Assembly (NCBI GenBank): GCA_965222645.1
Contig: OZ244968.1
Coordinates: 2,976,001 to 3,040,000 of the forward strand
Direction of reading: 5' to 3'
Source: JABDMH01 sp965222645
GTDB lineage: Bacteria; Bacteroidota; Bacteroidia; Chitinophagales; Saprospiraceae
Length of the DNA: 64,000 nucleotides
The translations under genes were made by a program, and so were the position numbers. The notes under the pieces were generated by a model. It was not told where the DNA came from. It saw only the letters and a program-made list of their open reading frames with translations, and did not search any database. Positions 1-9,026 of this stretch are shown piece after piece (position 1 is the first letter of the stretch; each line of letters begins with the position of its first letter).

Positions 1-756
1 GTACTGGATATCATTCATATTTTTCAGATAATCAAGCATACGCCTCCGGTCGTCATTCTCATACCCCTGAGGATTGTTGAGATAAAGCACTGGATCTTTC
101 CCAGACCTAAATTGGACACCCTGATGCTCCGTCGGTAAAAATCCATTACCCCAAAGACGTGCGTATACGGGCTGGCCACTACCATTATTTGAAACCAGGA
201 CTATAAAGGTGGGTAAATTGTCATTCAATGATCCCAGACCGTAGCTAAGCCAAGCGCCTATTGAAGGCCGTCCGGCTAATTGGTGCCCTGTCTGAAAAAA
301 AGTAATTGCCGGATCGTGATTTATCTGCTCCGTAAATAACGATTTTATAAAACATAAATCATCTACGACTTCTGCAGTATACGGCATTAATTCACTTACC
401 CACTGGCCGCAGTCACCATATTGCTTAAAAGAAAAAATCGAAGGTGCCATCGGGAGAGAAGTTTGATCCGCACTCATTGCCGTGAGACGTTGTCCCTTTC
501 TCACCGAATCGGGCAATTCTTCGCCAGACCTTTTTTCTATTACCGGTTTATAATCAAATGTTTCAAATTGAGATGGCCCTCCACTCTGGAACAAATAAAT
601 GATTTTCTTCACTTTGCCCTGAAAGTGTGGAAAATCTCCATTTTGTGTTGGAGCAGTTTCCAGGCCCTTCGTTGCACTGGCAGGATTTAATAAAGCTGAC
701 AGAGCCATTGAGCCGATGCTGAGAGAAGCGGTATTGAGAAATTGTCGCCTTTTCAT
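1..756 (-). CDS. DUF1501 family protein, C-terminus beyond the window
   Basis: An open frame runs without a stop from an ATG at 754-756 to the left edge. The first 252 residues are present and the C-terminus is missing. The N-terminus MKRRQFLNTASLSIGSMALSALL carries a twin-arginine-like RRQFL motif and a hydrophobic stretch, typical of Tat-exported DUF1501 proteins. The motif YLFQSGGPSQFETFDYKP near residue 52 is the usual DUF1501 opening. DUF1501 proteins are distantly related to sulfatases/alkaline phosphatases and have no established activity. The gene starts 16 bases after the stop of the PSD1-type gene, the standard PSD1-DUF1501 pairing, so they are probably co-transcribed. The family call is confident; the function is unknown. 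Confidence 0.85.
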   Translation of the reverse strand, partial: MKRRQFLNTASLSIGSMALSALLNPASATKGLETAPTQNGDFPHFQGKVKKIIYLFQSGGPSQFETFDYKPVIEKRSGEELPDSVRKGQRLTAMSADQTSLPMAPSIFSFKQYGDCGQWVSELMPYTAEVVDDLCFIKSLFTEQINHDPAITFFQTGHQLAGRPSIGAWLSYGLGSLNDNLPTFIVLVSNNGSGQPVYARLWGNGFLPTEHQGVQFRSGKDPVLYLNNPQGYENDDRRRMLDYLKNMNDIQY

Positions 757-772
757 TTCATTTTCGTATTTA

Positions 773-3700
773 TTAGCGCTTCATCAAGCTGGCATCCAAA
801 TTGATAAGCACGCTTCCTATAACCGTACTTGCCGCCAGGTCTGCATTATTTAGATCTGAATTAGGAACGTGTTCTCCAATAGATAACAAGCCATTGCCTT
901 TCCGGGGATATTTAGAAAAAATATCGACTTCATTTCGATGTGCATTCTCTAAGATTGATATTTCAGCTTCCGAGGGTAGCCTTCCAGTCAACCTCATGAA
1001 AGCATCATCTACTCCGGCTTTGAAATCGGGAGCTTTTAAAATGTTTTCTCCAATTACACGGGCTGCTTCTAAATATGCGGGATCATTAAGCAGCACAAGG
1101 GCTTGCAACGGAGTATTTGTTTTTTGTCTTCTGACTGTGCATTCACTGCGATCCGGAACATCAAAAGTTGCCAATGTTGGATGTGGTATTGTGCGACGCC
1201 AATAAGTGTACAAACTCCTGCGGTATAATTTCTTTCCAGAATCTTCCCGGTAAGGATCCATATTCATCGAGTACAAGTCATCCGGTTGGTAAGGTTTTAC
1301 ACTTTCACCCCCTATTTCCATATCCAAAAGACCACTCGCAAACAGAGCGTTGTCTCGAATCATTTCACTGGGTAGTCTACCGGAAGGACCACGACTCAGC
1401 CACATATTATCCCTGTCTATCAGTGATTCTTGGCCCAATTTTGAGTCTTGTTTATATGTATCAGAGGTTACAATCAGTTTGATCAAAGCCTTAACATCCC
1501 AACCCGAATCAACAAAATAAATGGCTAACCAATCCAGCAGCTCAGGATGTGACGGGAGGTCTCCCTGCATACCAAAATCTTCGGAAGTCTTTACGATCCC
1601 CCTTCCAAAAATATTTTGCCAGTAGCGATTTACAGCAACCCTCGCAGTAAGTGGATGATCTGAATGCACAATCCACTTTGCAAGTCCAAGCCGGTTCTTT
1701 GGTTCTCCATCTGGCCAAGGTAGTAATCCTTCAGGGACACCTGGCAGCACCTCTTCACCGTATTCACTATATAGGCCTCTCTCCAAAATATATGCTCTTC
1801 GTCTGGAGGCCATCTCCCTCATGACCATGACTTCCTTTACCTTCTCCATGGAATCAGCCTGGACCGTTCGCAGCTCCTGCAGTTTTTTATTTGCTCGCCT
1901 CAAAAAGGAATTGTCATTTGCAAAGTACAATTGAAGCAGTTGGTCAAGGGCTTTTTCATCCGGGGGTTTGTCCAGTTTTTGCTCTAGTGCAGCAGGATCC
2001 GCGAGATGCAAGATTTCAAGTGGAGTAAGAGATCTGTCAAACACCATTACATTGTCGATTATGGCGTCCTTAGTGCCTTTGCCCCTCCATCGGGCACCGA
2101 ATTGCAATCCCGGCTCTATCGGTTCAGAATAAATGACATCCTCCAAATTGTGAAAAATAATGTCCTTATATAAGTTATCGATCTCGATTACAGTCTTTAG
2201 TTCAATTCCATTTTGATAAAGTTTGTACCCCGAAGCACTGCTGGAGCCATCATAGGAAATGACCAGATGTACCCACTGATCCTTCGGAACTTCTTTTTCT
2301 GAATACTCGACAATAGCATTATCAGGCCACGTGTGAGCCATCATTAATTCCAGCTTGTTATCTTTTAGATACAAATGATACCCCCTGTAACTGTGCAAGC
2401 GGGTACCCATGCCCTTGTGTAGAATAAATCCATTTTTCAATTCATTCGGCAGGTATATATGCAACGCAACCGTAAATGGATCACTGCGTCTGTATAGTCC
2501 TACCTCACCTAGATCCAGCCACGCATCTCCGTCAAACTTTAGGCCTGTGTCAGCTAACCCTCTATCAAAAATCGGCTCTTCACCCTTTGAAAACCTCCTG
2601 TCCATTTTTGCAGCCTCATAAGGGTGAACTCGATTGTTCAATTGTTTATTATCAAAATCATAATATGCACGTATTCCTCTGGGGAATCTATTTGCAAAAA
2701 TTGCTTTGTATCCTTTATTTGCAGTCCAATCTTTTGCTATTTCCTTTTTACTCTGTTTCCATTTATTAATAATATCGACTTGCCCTTCGATATCTGTTTG
2801 CAGATTTATCAGAAAGTCATCCTGCTCTTTGGTAGGCAGCATTAGTGTAGGTGTAGGAGTCGCTCCCTCCCAAGAAATCAATCCGGTCTCATTTATGTTG
2901 TTGAAAAAACTATAAAGCTGATAGTAATCCTTTTGGCTGATCGGATCGTATTTATGATCATGACATTTAGCGCATGACAATGTAAGTCCTAATAACCCTT
3001 GCCCAACAACATCGGTCCTGTCTGCCACGTAAGCCACTCTAAACTCCTCGTCAACAATCCCATCTTCGAGATTCTGCGGATGCAATCGATTAAATCCAGT
3101 TGCAATCATTTGATTTCTACCCGGATTAGCTAATAGGTCTCCTGCCAACTGCCAAGTGATAAACTCGTCATAGGGCATATTTTCATTAAATGATTTTATA
3201 ACCCAATCTCGCCATGGACTCATATCCCGGTACCTGTCCGCCTGGTATCCATGGGTGTCTGCATACCTCGCTAAATCCATCCAATCAACAGCCATCCTTT
3301 CGCCATACTGGGGGGATTGCAGTAATCGATCTACCTGTCTTTCATAAGCCTCTGGTGAATTGTCATCCGAAAATTCTGCCAGTTGTTCTGGAGTTGGAGG
3401 CAGTCCTGTGAGATCAAAACTGAGTCGGCGCAACAAAATGCTTTTTGCAGCCTCAGGAGATTTTTCCAGACCCTGCTCTTCCAGTTTTCTATTGATAAAA
3501 AAATCAATGGGATTGTCAGTATTTACAGTCTCGGGGAAATCCATCTTTCTTGGGGGCACTAATGCCCAGTGGGGTTCGTATTCCGCACCCTGCTCTATCC
3601 ATTTGATAATAATTGCCTTCTCCCGGTCAGAAAGTAAGAGTTTTGATTCTGGAGTCGGCATTAAAAAATCAGGATCATCTGAAAGTATTCGCTGGACTAG

Positions 3701-4009
3701 AGCTGACCGATGTGGCTTTCCCCGTACGATGGCATACTGCCTATTATCACTCTCCAATCGCGCAAAAGCACCATCGCGAATATCTAGCCGTAGTCCCGCT
3801 TCTCGCTTACGCTCATCAGGACCATGGCACAGAAAACATTTGTCAGATAATACCGGTCTCACATGTGAATTGTAACTTATTTTGTCGGGCAATGCTCTAT
3901 AAGCCACAGCCACATCCTCATGCATTTTTACACGGCAACTCAAGAAAACTGCAAGGAGGATAAGAGCTAACGAACGATTCCTGTCACCGACTTCACAAGG
4001 AACAAACAT
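773..4009 (-). CDS. PSD1/planctomycete-type cytochrome c protein with inserted LamG domain
   Basis: This is a large exported protein of the DUF1549/DUF1553 (PSD1) class. A haem-binding motif CFLCH (C58, C61, H62 with the start used here) lies in an N-terminal planctomycete cytochrome c domain. DUF1549 follows (DWMDLARYADTHGYQAD), then a concanavalin/LamG-like insert from about residue 460 to 680, then DUF1553 (RVAVNRYWQNIFGRGIVKTSEDFGMQGDLPSHP region). The frame is open 38 codons further upstream, but I chose ATG 4009 because it places a hydrophobic segment ending in FLSC at the N-terminus, a plausible lipoprotein signal. The gene is followed by a DUF1501 gene and preceded by a sugar porter. 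The family is linked to polysaccharide degradation by context only; its reaction is not known. The family call is secure, the start less so. Confidence 0.85.
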   Translation of the reverse strand: MFVPCEVGDRNRSLALILLAVFLSCRVKMHEDVAVAYRALPDKISYNSHVRPVLSDKCFLCHGPDERKREAGLRLDIRDGAFARLESDNRQYAIVRGKPHRSALVQRILSDDPDFLMPTPESKLLLSDREKAIIIKWIEQGAEYEPHWALVPPRKMDFPETVNTDNPIDFFINRKLEEQGLEKSPEAAKSILLRRLSFDLTGLPPTPEQLAEFSDDNSPEAYERQVDRLLQSPQYGERMAVDWMDLARYADTHGYQADRYRDMSPWRDWVIKSFNENMPYDEFITWQLAGDLLANPGRNQMIATGFNRLHPQNLEDGIVDEEFRVAYVADRTDVVGQGLLGLTLSCAKCHDHKYDPISQKDYYQLYSFFNNINETGLISWEGATPTPTLMLPTKEQDDFLINLQTDIEGQVDIINKWKQSKKEIAKDWTANKGYKAIFANRFPRGIRAYYDFDNKQLNNRVHPYEAAKMDRRFSKGEEPIFDRGLADTGLKFDGDAWLDLGEVGLYRRSDPFTVALHIYLPNELKNGFILHKGMGTRLHSYRGYHLYLKDNKLELMMAHTWPDNAIVEYSEKEVPKDQWVHLVISYDGSSSASGYKLYQNGIELKTVIEIDNLYKDIIFHNLEDVIYSEPIEPGLQFGARWRGKGTKDAIIDNVMVFDRSLTPLEILHLADPAALEQKLDKPPDEKALDQLLQLYFANDNSFLRRANKKLQELRTVQADSMEKVKEVMVMREMASRRRAYILERGLYSEYGEEVLPGVPEGLLPWPDGEPKNRLGLAKWIVHSDHPLTARVAVNRYWQNIFGRGIVKTSEDFGMQGDLPSHPELLDWLAIYFVDSGWDVKALIKLIVTSDTYKQDSKLGQESLIDRDNMWLSRGPSGRLPSEMIRDNALFASGLLDMEIGGESVKPYQPDDLYSMNMDPYREDSGKKLYRRSLYTYWRRTIPHPTLATFDVPDRSECTVRRQKTNTPLQALVLLNDPAYLEAARVIGENILKAPDFKAGVDDAFMRLTGRLPSEAEISILENAHRNEVDIFSKYPRKGNGLLSIGEHVPNSDLNNADLAASTVIGSVLINLDASLMKR

Positions 4010-4181
4010 GTAAAGAAATTTACAATTTTTGTCTTGATGTCCCATTACTCGATAATCCTGAAGTCTGTTACAACTCTTGAAAAATAACCTGAGATGTACA
4101 AGACAAAATGAGAATGAAAACATTGGGAAATGTCTCGTTTTTTATCCATTCAATGCAGGATTTTAGCAAGATCTGATCATT

Positions 4182-5753
4182 TTAATCGTATCTGAGGGAT
4201 ATCTGAATTTCCTCAATTGACATATTCTTAGTCTCCGGTAGATACCGGTATAGGATAATTAGCCCAATAAAAACCATGACTGCATAAAAAAGAAATACAG
4301 AACTGCTCCCCATCGTGGCAAGCTGATAAGGAAAAAATTGCTGGACGAAATAACTGGTCGTACTTGTAATCAAAGCAAAAAACGGAATCGCGATCCCACG
4401 CAAGGAGATGGGAAATAATTCTGAAAATAATACCCACATGATCGGGCCTACCGAAAACTGGAAAGCAGCTATAAAACTGAGGATTCCAACCAAAATGAGA
4501 ACAGCATTCATTTTGGCTGACTTTTGCAGTAAAATACCGGAATAATCTCGTGCAATTTCCACACCCAGATTTTCCTTTAAAGCAGTTTTAAATTCTATAT
4601 CATTTTTATACTCGACACCGAGAATCATTTCCAGTTGATCTGCATTTGGCACGTCTTTCATCTCAGTAATTGACTCTTTTGTAATGATATACCGCGCATT
4701 TTTAAATCCGTAGGAACACATTGCAAGGCTAATACAGATCCATAATAATCCAAGTAAAAAAAGTGGTCTCCTACCTACTTTATCTATAAGAAGGAGAGAA
4801 AGGACTGTAAAAATTACACTGATCAATCCTATCCATACAGTCTGAAGAAATGCCGCATCAGTGCCCAGGCCCAGCTGTTCGATCACTGTAGGTGCATAAA
4901 ATAATATTGCATTTATACCTGTCACCTGCTGCACGATAGCGACCGTAAGCCCTATAATAAGGATTATGCGCATGGGTTTACTGAAAATCTCCTTGAGTTG
5001 CTCCATTACAGAGCGCTGATCTCTACTTTTATCGAGACTTTCTTGCATCTCTCTGATTTTATCAGCGATCAATCGTTGGGGCAATATTTTCCTCATCGTA
5101 TTCTCAGCTTCCTCATTTCTATTTTTGAATAGGAGCCAGGCTGGACTACGCGGAATGATAAATAGCATCAAAAACCAGACAAAAGCCGGCAATATCTCTG
5201 ATCCGAGCATCCAGCGCCAGGTGTATTTATCAAGTCCCATGTTATGTACCCATTCGGCACCCGAGCTACTCCAGTCCTGTATGAGATAATTTATGAAGTA
5301 TGCAGCTGCCAGACCAATCACAATATTGACTTGTATCATGGAGACTAGCTTACCCCTGGAATCAGCAGGTGCGATTTCTCCAATGTACATAGATGCCAAT
5401 GTAATTGAGCTAAAAGCCAATCCACCTAGAAATCTCGCCGCAACCAATGCATAAAATGATGGTGCCAGGGCCGAGGAAACTGCAGATACAATATAAAGTG
5501 CGGAGATAATCAAAAGCGTTTTTTTCCTGCCGAGGAGATTACTCGCGTATCCTGCCAGAGGTAAGGCGAATAATACACCTAGCCCCGGTGCACTGACCAC
5601 AGTCCCCAGCTGCAAGTCGGTAAGAGAAAATTCACTTGTGATAAAACTTACAGTACCAGATATCAATGCGGCATCCAAACCAAAAACAAATCCACCCATA
5701 GCAACGATTGTGGCATAGATAAATGCATTTCTATTTTCTCTCCCCATTCCCAT
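4182..5753 (-). CDS. MFS sugar porter (XylE/GalP type)
   Basis: The 523-residue protein is a major facilitator of the sugar porter family, predicted to import a monosaccharide across the inner membrane with protons. It has the N-terminal GGFVFGLDAALISG segment, the TM2-3 loop motif LGRKK, the mid-protein GINAILFYAPTVIEQLG signature, the second-half loop DKVGRRPL and the C-terminal PETKNMS motif. An extra hydrophilic segment of about 65 residues (around 325-390, after the GFKNARYI helix) lengthens a loop compared with XylE. It lies 69 bases after the sulfatase gene on the same strand. In this locus galactose or 6-O-methyl-galactose is a reasonable substrate guess, but nothing in the sequence fixes specificity. 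Confidence 0.9.
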   Translation of the reverse strand: MGMGRENRNAFIYATIVAMGGFVFGLDAALISGTVSFITSEFSLTDLQLGTVVSAPGLGVLFALPLAGYASNLLGRKKTLLIISALYIVSAVSSALAPSFYALVAARFLGGLAFSSITLASMYIGEIAPADSRGKLVSMIQVNIVIGLAAAYFINYLIQDWSSSGAEWVHNMGLDKYTWRWMLGSEILPAFVWFLMLFIIPRSPAWLLFKNRNEEAENTMRKILPQRLIADKIREMQESLDKSRDQRSVMEQLKEIFSKPMRIILIIGLTVAIVQQVTGINAILFYAPTVIEQLGLGTDAAFLQTVWIGLISVIFTVLSLLLIDKVGRRPLFLLGLLWICISLAMCSYGFKNARYIITKESITEMKDVPNADQLEMILGVEYKNDIEFKTALKENLGVEIARDYSGILLQKSAKMNAVLILVGILSFIAAFQFSVGPIMWVLFSELFPISLRGIAIPFFALITSTTSYFVQQFFPYQLATMGSSSVFLFYAVMVFIGLIILYRYLPETKNMSIEEIQISLRYD

Positions 5754-5822
5754 CGAGTTTATGGCTCTTCAATAGAGCCTCATGAAATCTCAAGTCCGTA
5801 TAATACATTATCCAAATATTGG

Positions 5823-7262
5823 CTAGTGCTTTCTCTCTTCCTCAAACAATCTGGTCTGATCCCTGTACTCATCCATCCTTTCGATATCCATCCCTTCATA
5901 CTTTCTTTTCAGCAACCATCGTGGTCTTTCCAACGTCATCTCCCACTGAAAAAGCATTTTATACAACTTCCTTAATTTCTCAGGATAAAGGGCTGCGAGA
6001 TCACGACTTTCCGACACATCTTCTGAAAGAAGATATAACTGCGCCGGACGGTCTGGATATCGTATTAATTTCCAATCACCAACTCTTACAGCAGCCCGAC
6101 CTTCCCGCTTCCAAAAGAGGCTAGCATGTGGTCTTGATTTCTTTTCACCTGTCAGAAAAGGCTTCAGATCAACGCCATCAAGATCCAGTAGGGTGTCGAC
6201 ATCTCCTCCAGCTGCATTGACAAAGGTCGGCAACAGATCCAGGGTACTTACAGGATAATGGAAGGTTTTATTCTCACCGACAACTCCAGGCCATCGCATG
6301 ACAAACGGCACCCGGATACCTCCCTCCAAATAAGTTGATTTTGTACCACTTAGTGGATAATTGCTAGATGCATTTCGATCTGTAGGTCCACCATTATCAT
6401 TCGTAAAAACTACGATAGTATTGCTATCTAGATTTAGTTCGGTCAATTTATCTAAAATTTTTCCACAAGCCCGATCCATCGCCAAAGTCATAGCGGCAAC
6501 TTTCTTCCGAGTACCAACCAATGATGGAAACTGATTCAAGTCGGATTCGAGTGCATCCATAGGAGTATGAACTGCATTAAATGAAAGGAAAATAAAAAAG
6601 GGTGCCTCTCTATTTTTTTCCATAAAGGATACCGCACCGTCTGCCAGGGCATCTGTGAGATAACCTGGACGTTCTCTAAAATTTTTGAAATTAAATTCTA
6701 ATCTGTTTAGAGGATCCGCGGGCTCTTCTTCGTAGGGAAAGTAGCTCCTTGCACCTCCCCTAAATCCCAAAAAATGGTCAAACCCTCTCTTTAGCGGATG
6801 AAAGTGATCAGCTCCGCCCTGATGCCATTTTCCAAAAATTGCAGAGACATAGCCCAGTGATTCTAAATAGTCAGCTATGGTCATCTCATCCACTGGAAGG
6901 CCCATATTATCTCCGTCAGCGGCAGACACAGCACTCATAAATCCAGGAACGTTGTTTTCCTCAAATCCGAAGCGATGCTGATATCTCCCCGTAAGTAATC
7001 CCGCCCTGGAAGGCCCACACGTGGGATGAGATACATAGCCCTGGGTAAAGCGAATCCCCTGACTTGCCAGCCTATCCAAATTCGGAGTTTTCATCACGCT
7101 GCTCCCCTGAAAACCAAAATCAGCATATCCAGCATCATCTGCAAACAACAAAACGATATTGGGTTGGTCCTGGGACCATAAAACATAGGGATACAGACCC
7201 ATGCAAAAACAAAAGAGCAAGCATTTTGCTCCCTTCAAAATATGAGATTTGATGTGATTCAT
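5823..7262 (-). CDS. S1-family sulfatase, exported
   Basis: This is a type I (formylglycine) sulfatase of 479 residues. The N-terminus has a hydrophobic export signal ending near LWSQDQ. The metal-binding NIVLLFADDAGYADFG segment follows. The formylglycine motif CGPSR begins at C82, followed by AGLLTGRYQHR, and the second metal motif FTNDNGG lies near residue 290. It should remove sulfate esters from oligosaccharides in the periplasm or at the cell surface. Maturation needs a formylglycine-generating enzyme or anSME encoded elsewhere. Its place beside GH117, SusC/D and the P450 suggests a sulfated agar or porphyran substrate such as L-galactose-6-sulfate. The S1 subfamily cannot be assigned by eye. 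Confidence 0.92.
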   Translation of the reverse strand: MNHIKSHILKGAKCLLFCFCMGLYPYVLWSQDQPNIVLLFADDAGYADFGFQGSSVMKTPNLDRLASQGIRFTQGYVSHPTCGPSRAGLLTGRYQHRFGFEENNVPGFMSAVSAADGDNMGLPVDEMTIADYLESLGYVSAIFGKWHQGGADHFHPLKRGFDHFLGFRGGARSYFPYEEEPADPLNRLEFNFKNFRERPGYLTDALADGAVSFMEKNREAPFFIFLSFNAVHTPMDALESDLNQFPSLVGTRKKVAAMTLAMDRACGKILDKLTELNLDSNTIVVFTNDNGGPTDRNASSNYPLSGTKSTYLEGGIRVPFVMRWPGVVGENKTFHYPVSTLDLLPTFVNAAGGDVDTLLDLDGVDLKPFLTGEKKSRPHASLFWKREGRAAVRVGDWKLIRYPDRPAQLYLLSEDVSESRDLAALYPEKLRKLYKMLFQWEMTLERPRWLLKRKYEGMDIERMDEYRDQTRLFEEERKH

Positions 7263-7424
7263 TTTTACAAGTTTTCTGATTCTGACAGGTTCTTTCCGAG
7301 AAATTCAAAATCTCAAAAAAGTCAGATTTTCACTAAACAAGGAAAAACAGTTTTTCTTATGCCAGCTGATCGATTTTACCAAATTCCTACTCTTAGTTAC
7401 CAAAAACGATCGATTTTCGAATCT

Positions 7425-7733
7425 TCAGTTTGCCACTCTCAATACAATGCCTTCAAGGGCGTCATTAATTTCTAACTGACAAGATAATCGACTAAATTCA
7501 TTGGTGTTCTCATCGAGCTCAAGCATGTCCTTCTCAATCTCACTGATTGGTTCTATTGCATTTACATACTCTTCAGGCACATAGACATGACAAGTGGCAC
7601 AAGAGCACACGCCTCCACAATCGCCATCGATCCCTTGGACATGATTCTGAACTGCTAATTCCATCACAGTGCCAGAATGACCTTCAAGTGTAATTTCTTC
7701 ACCTTTCTTGGTTATAAATGTAAGCTTTGCCAT
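7425..7733 (-). CDS. 2Fe-2S ferredoxin, P450 redox partner
   Basis: The 102-residue protein is an adrenodoxin/putidaredoxin-type ferredoxin. The cluster ligands C39, C45, C48 and C85 follow the CX5CX2C...C pattern (DGDCGGVCSCATCHVYV). It starts 83 bases after the P450 stop on the same strand, so it almost certainly delivers electrons to that P450. P450-ferredoxin pairs of this kind occur in porphyran loci of marine Bacteroidota, where the system is completed by a ferredoxin reductase. No reductase gene is in this window, so that partner must be encoded elsewhere. Confidence 0.93.
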   Translation of the reverse strand: MAKLTFITKKGEEITLEGHSGTVMELAVQNHVQGIDGDCGGVCSCATCHVYVPEEYVNAIEPISEIEKDMLELDENTNEFSRLSCQLEINDALEGIVLRVAN

Positions 7734-7816
7734 ACGCTATTTCCTCTGTTTTATTCTTACTCATGTAATTCTTCCGCAATGATTTTCTCTATCTGGATTT
7801 TTGCCTTGTGGAAATT

Positions 7817-8977
7817 CTACTTAATCGGATTAAATCGAACATTTAATTGATCATAACCTACTTTGCGATCAAATGATCCCCAGTGCTCAATATTTTCTTC
7901 CAAACTTAGAATGTCGATATGATCCACCATTTCACAAAAGACCGAAAGCAACACTTTCAGCAGTTGGCGTGCATGAGTAGCTCCAAGGCATTTGTGATGA
8001 CTAAAGCCAAATCCTACATGGGGATTCATTTTCCTGTCAAGTAGAATGTCATTGGGGTTTTCGAATACATTGCCATCTCTGTTTGCAGAGGCCCAGCACA
8101 ATGATATTCTACTATTTGATTTAATTTTTCTATTACAGACTTCTGTATCTGTGGTGACTACCCGGCCCATGTGAGTGAGTGGTGAAAAATATCTGATAAA
8201 CTCCTCAACGGCTCTGGAGATGATTTCTGGTTCTTTTCTCATTCGTTTTAATGACCCGGGATGAGCGCCAAGGTATGCTATGGTGTTTGTAATCGCATTA
8301 ATTATTGTATCTCGACCACCGGCAAATGTCAGAATCATTACGCCCTTTACTTCTTCCTTTGTCAATTTTCTTCCTTCGATTTCTGATGCCAATAAAACTG
8401 AATACAGGTCTTCACCCGGATGTTGAGAAGCAATTTCAATCTGCTGATCTATATAATTATAAAGGATTTGTGCTTTACTGGCATCCAAGGCTGTTTCCTC
8501 ACTTCTAAATACATGAGTCCCCCAGTCAATCCAGGTTTCAGCCTCAGCGAGGGGGATGTTTAGTAATAAGGTGAGTCCCCTGGACTGAATTGGTAACGCC
8601 ACATCATTGACCACCTCAATGCTATCTCGTGACAGGGCAGATGTCATATTGTCTGAAATTATTTCATACAACTTGTCTTGATATGCTGGTAGCAATGGCC
8701 TGCGAAACCACTCCTCCACTAATGCTCTATAGGCTCCATGCATGGGTGGATCTACTTCAAATGGTATCTGGCGAGTGCTCCTTATATTGACTTCAGAGGG
8801 GACCACTATACGACCCGGCACAGCACCAGACTGAAACGTTTTCCAATTGTGCGCACATTTTCGTACGTCTTTGTGACGCAATATCATGACCACAGGATCA
8901 TCTTGATCATTTACATCTCCAAAACCTTTTTCTTCACGGGCTTTTTCAAACGGATCCGGATGGGAACTCATATCCAT
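7817..8977 (-). CDS. Cytochrome P450, probable 6-O-methyl-galactose demethylase (CYP236-like)
   Basis: This is a complete soluble bacterial P450 of 386 residues. The haem-ligand loop is FGFSHHKCLGATHAR with C330. The I-helix oxygen-activation motif is AGGRDT, and the K-helix ExxR is EEFIR. It sits inside a galactan PUL and is followed directly by its ferredoxin. CYP236A enzymes of Zobellia and Formosa oxidatively demethylate 6-O-methyl-D-galactose, a constituent of porphyran and agar, releasing formaldehyde. The same job is the best inference here from genomic context. The P450 identity is certain; the substrate is inferred. The zinc alcohol dehydrogenase of the cluster or an enzyme elsewhere would have to deal with formaldehyde. 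Confidence 0.93.
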   Translation of the reverse strand: MDMSSHPDPFEKAREEKGFGDVNDQDDPVVMILRHKDVRKCAHNWKTFQSGAVPGRIVVPSEVNIRSTRQIPFEVDPPMHGAYRALVEEWFRRPLLPAYQDKLYEIISDNMTSALSRDSIEVVNDVALPIQSRGLTLLLNIPLAEAETWIDWGTHVFRSEETALDASKAQILYNYIDQQIEIASQHPGEDLYSVLLASEIEGRKLTKEEVKGVMILTFAGGRDTIINAITNTIAYLGAHPGSLKRMRKEPEIISRAVEEFIRYFSPLTHMGRVVTTDTEVCNRKIKSNSRISLCWASANRDGNVFENPNDILLDRKMNPHVGFGFSHHKCLGATHARQLLKVLLSVFCEMVDHIDILSLEENIEHWGSFDRKVGYDQLNVRFNPIK

Positions 8978-9026
8978 AGCTATTCAAATTGTCTGTTTTT
9001 AATAGTCGAATTCAAACCTCTCATGA

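Noticed and set aside
421..690. 89-codon open frame on the plus strand
   Set aside because: It lies wholly inside the DUF1501 coding region on the other strand and has no recognisable product.
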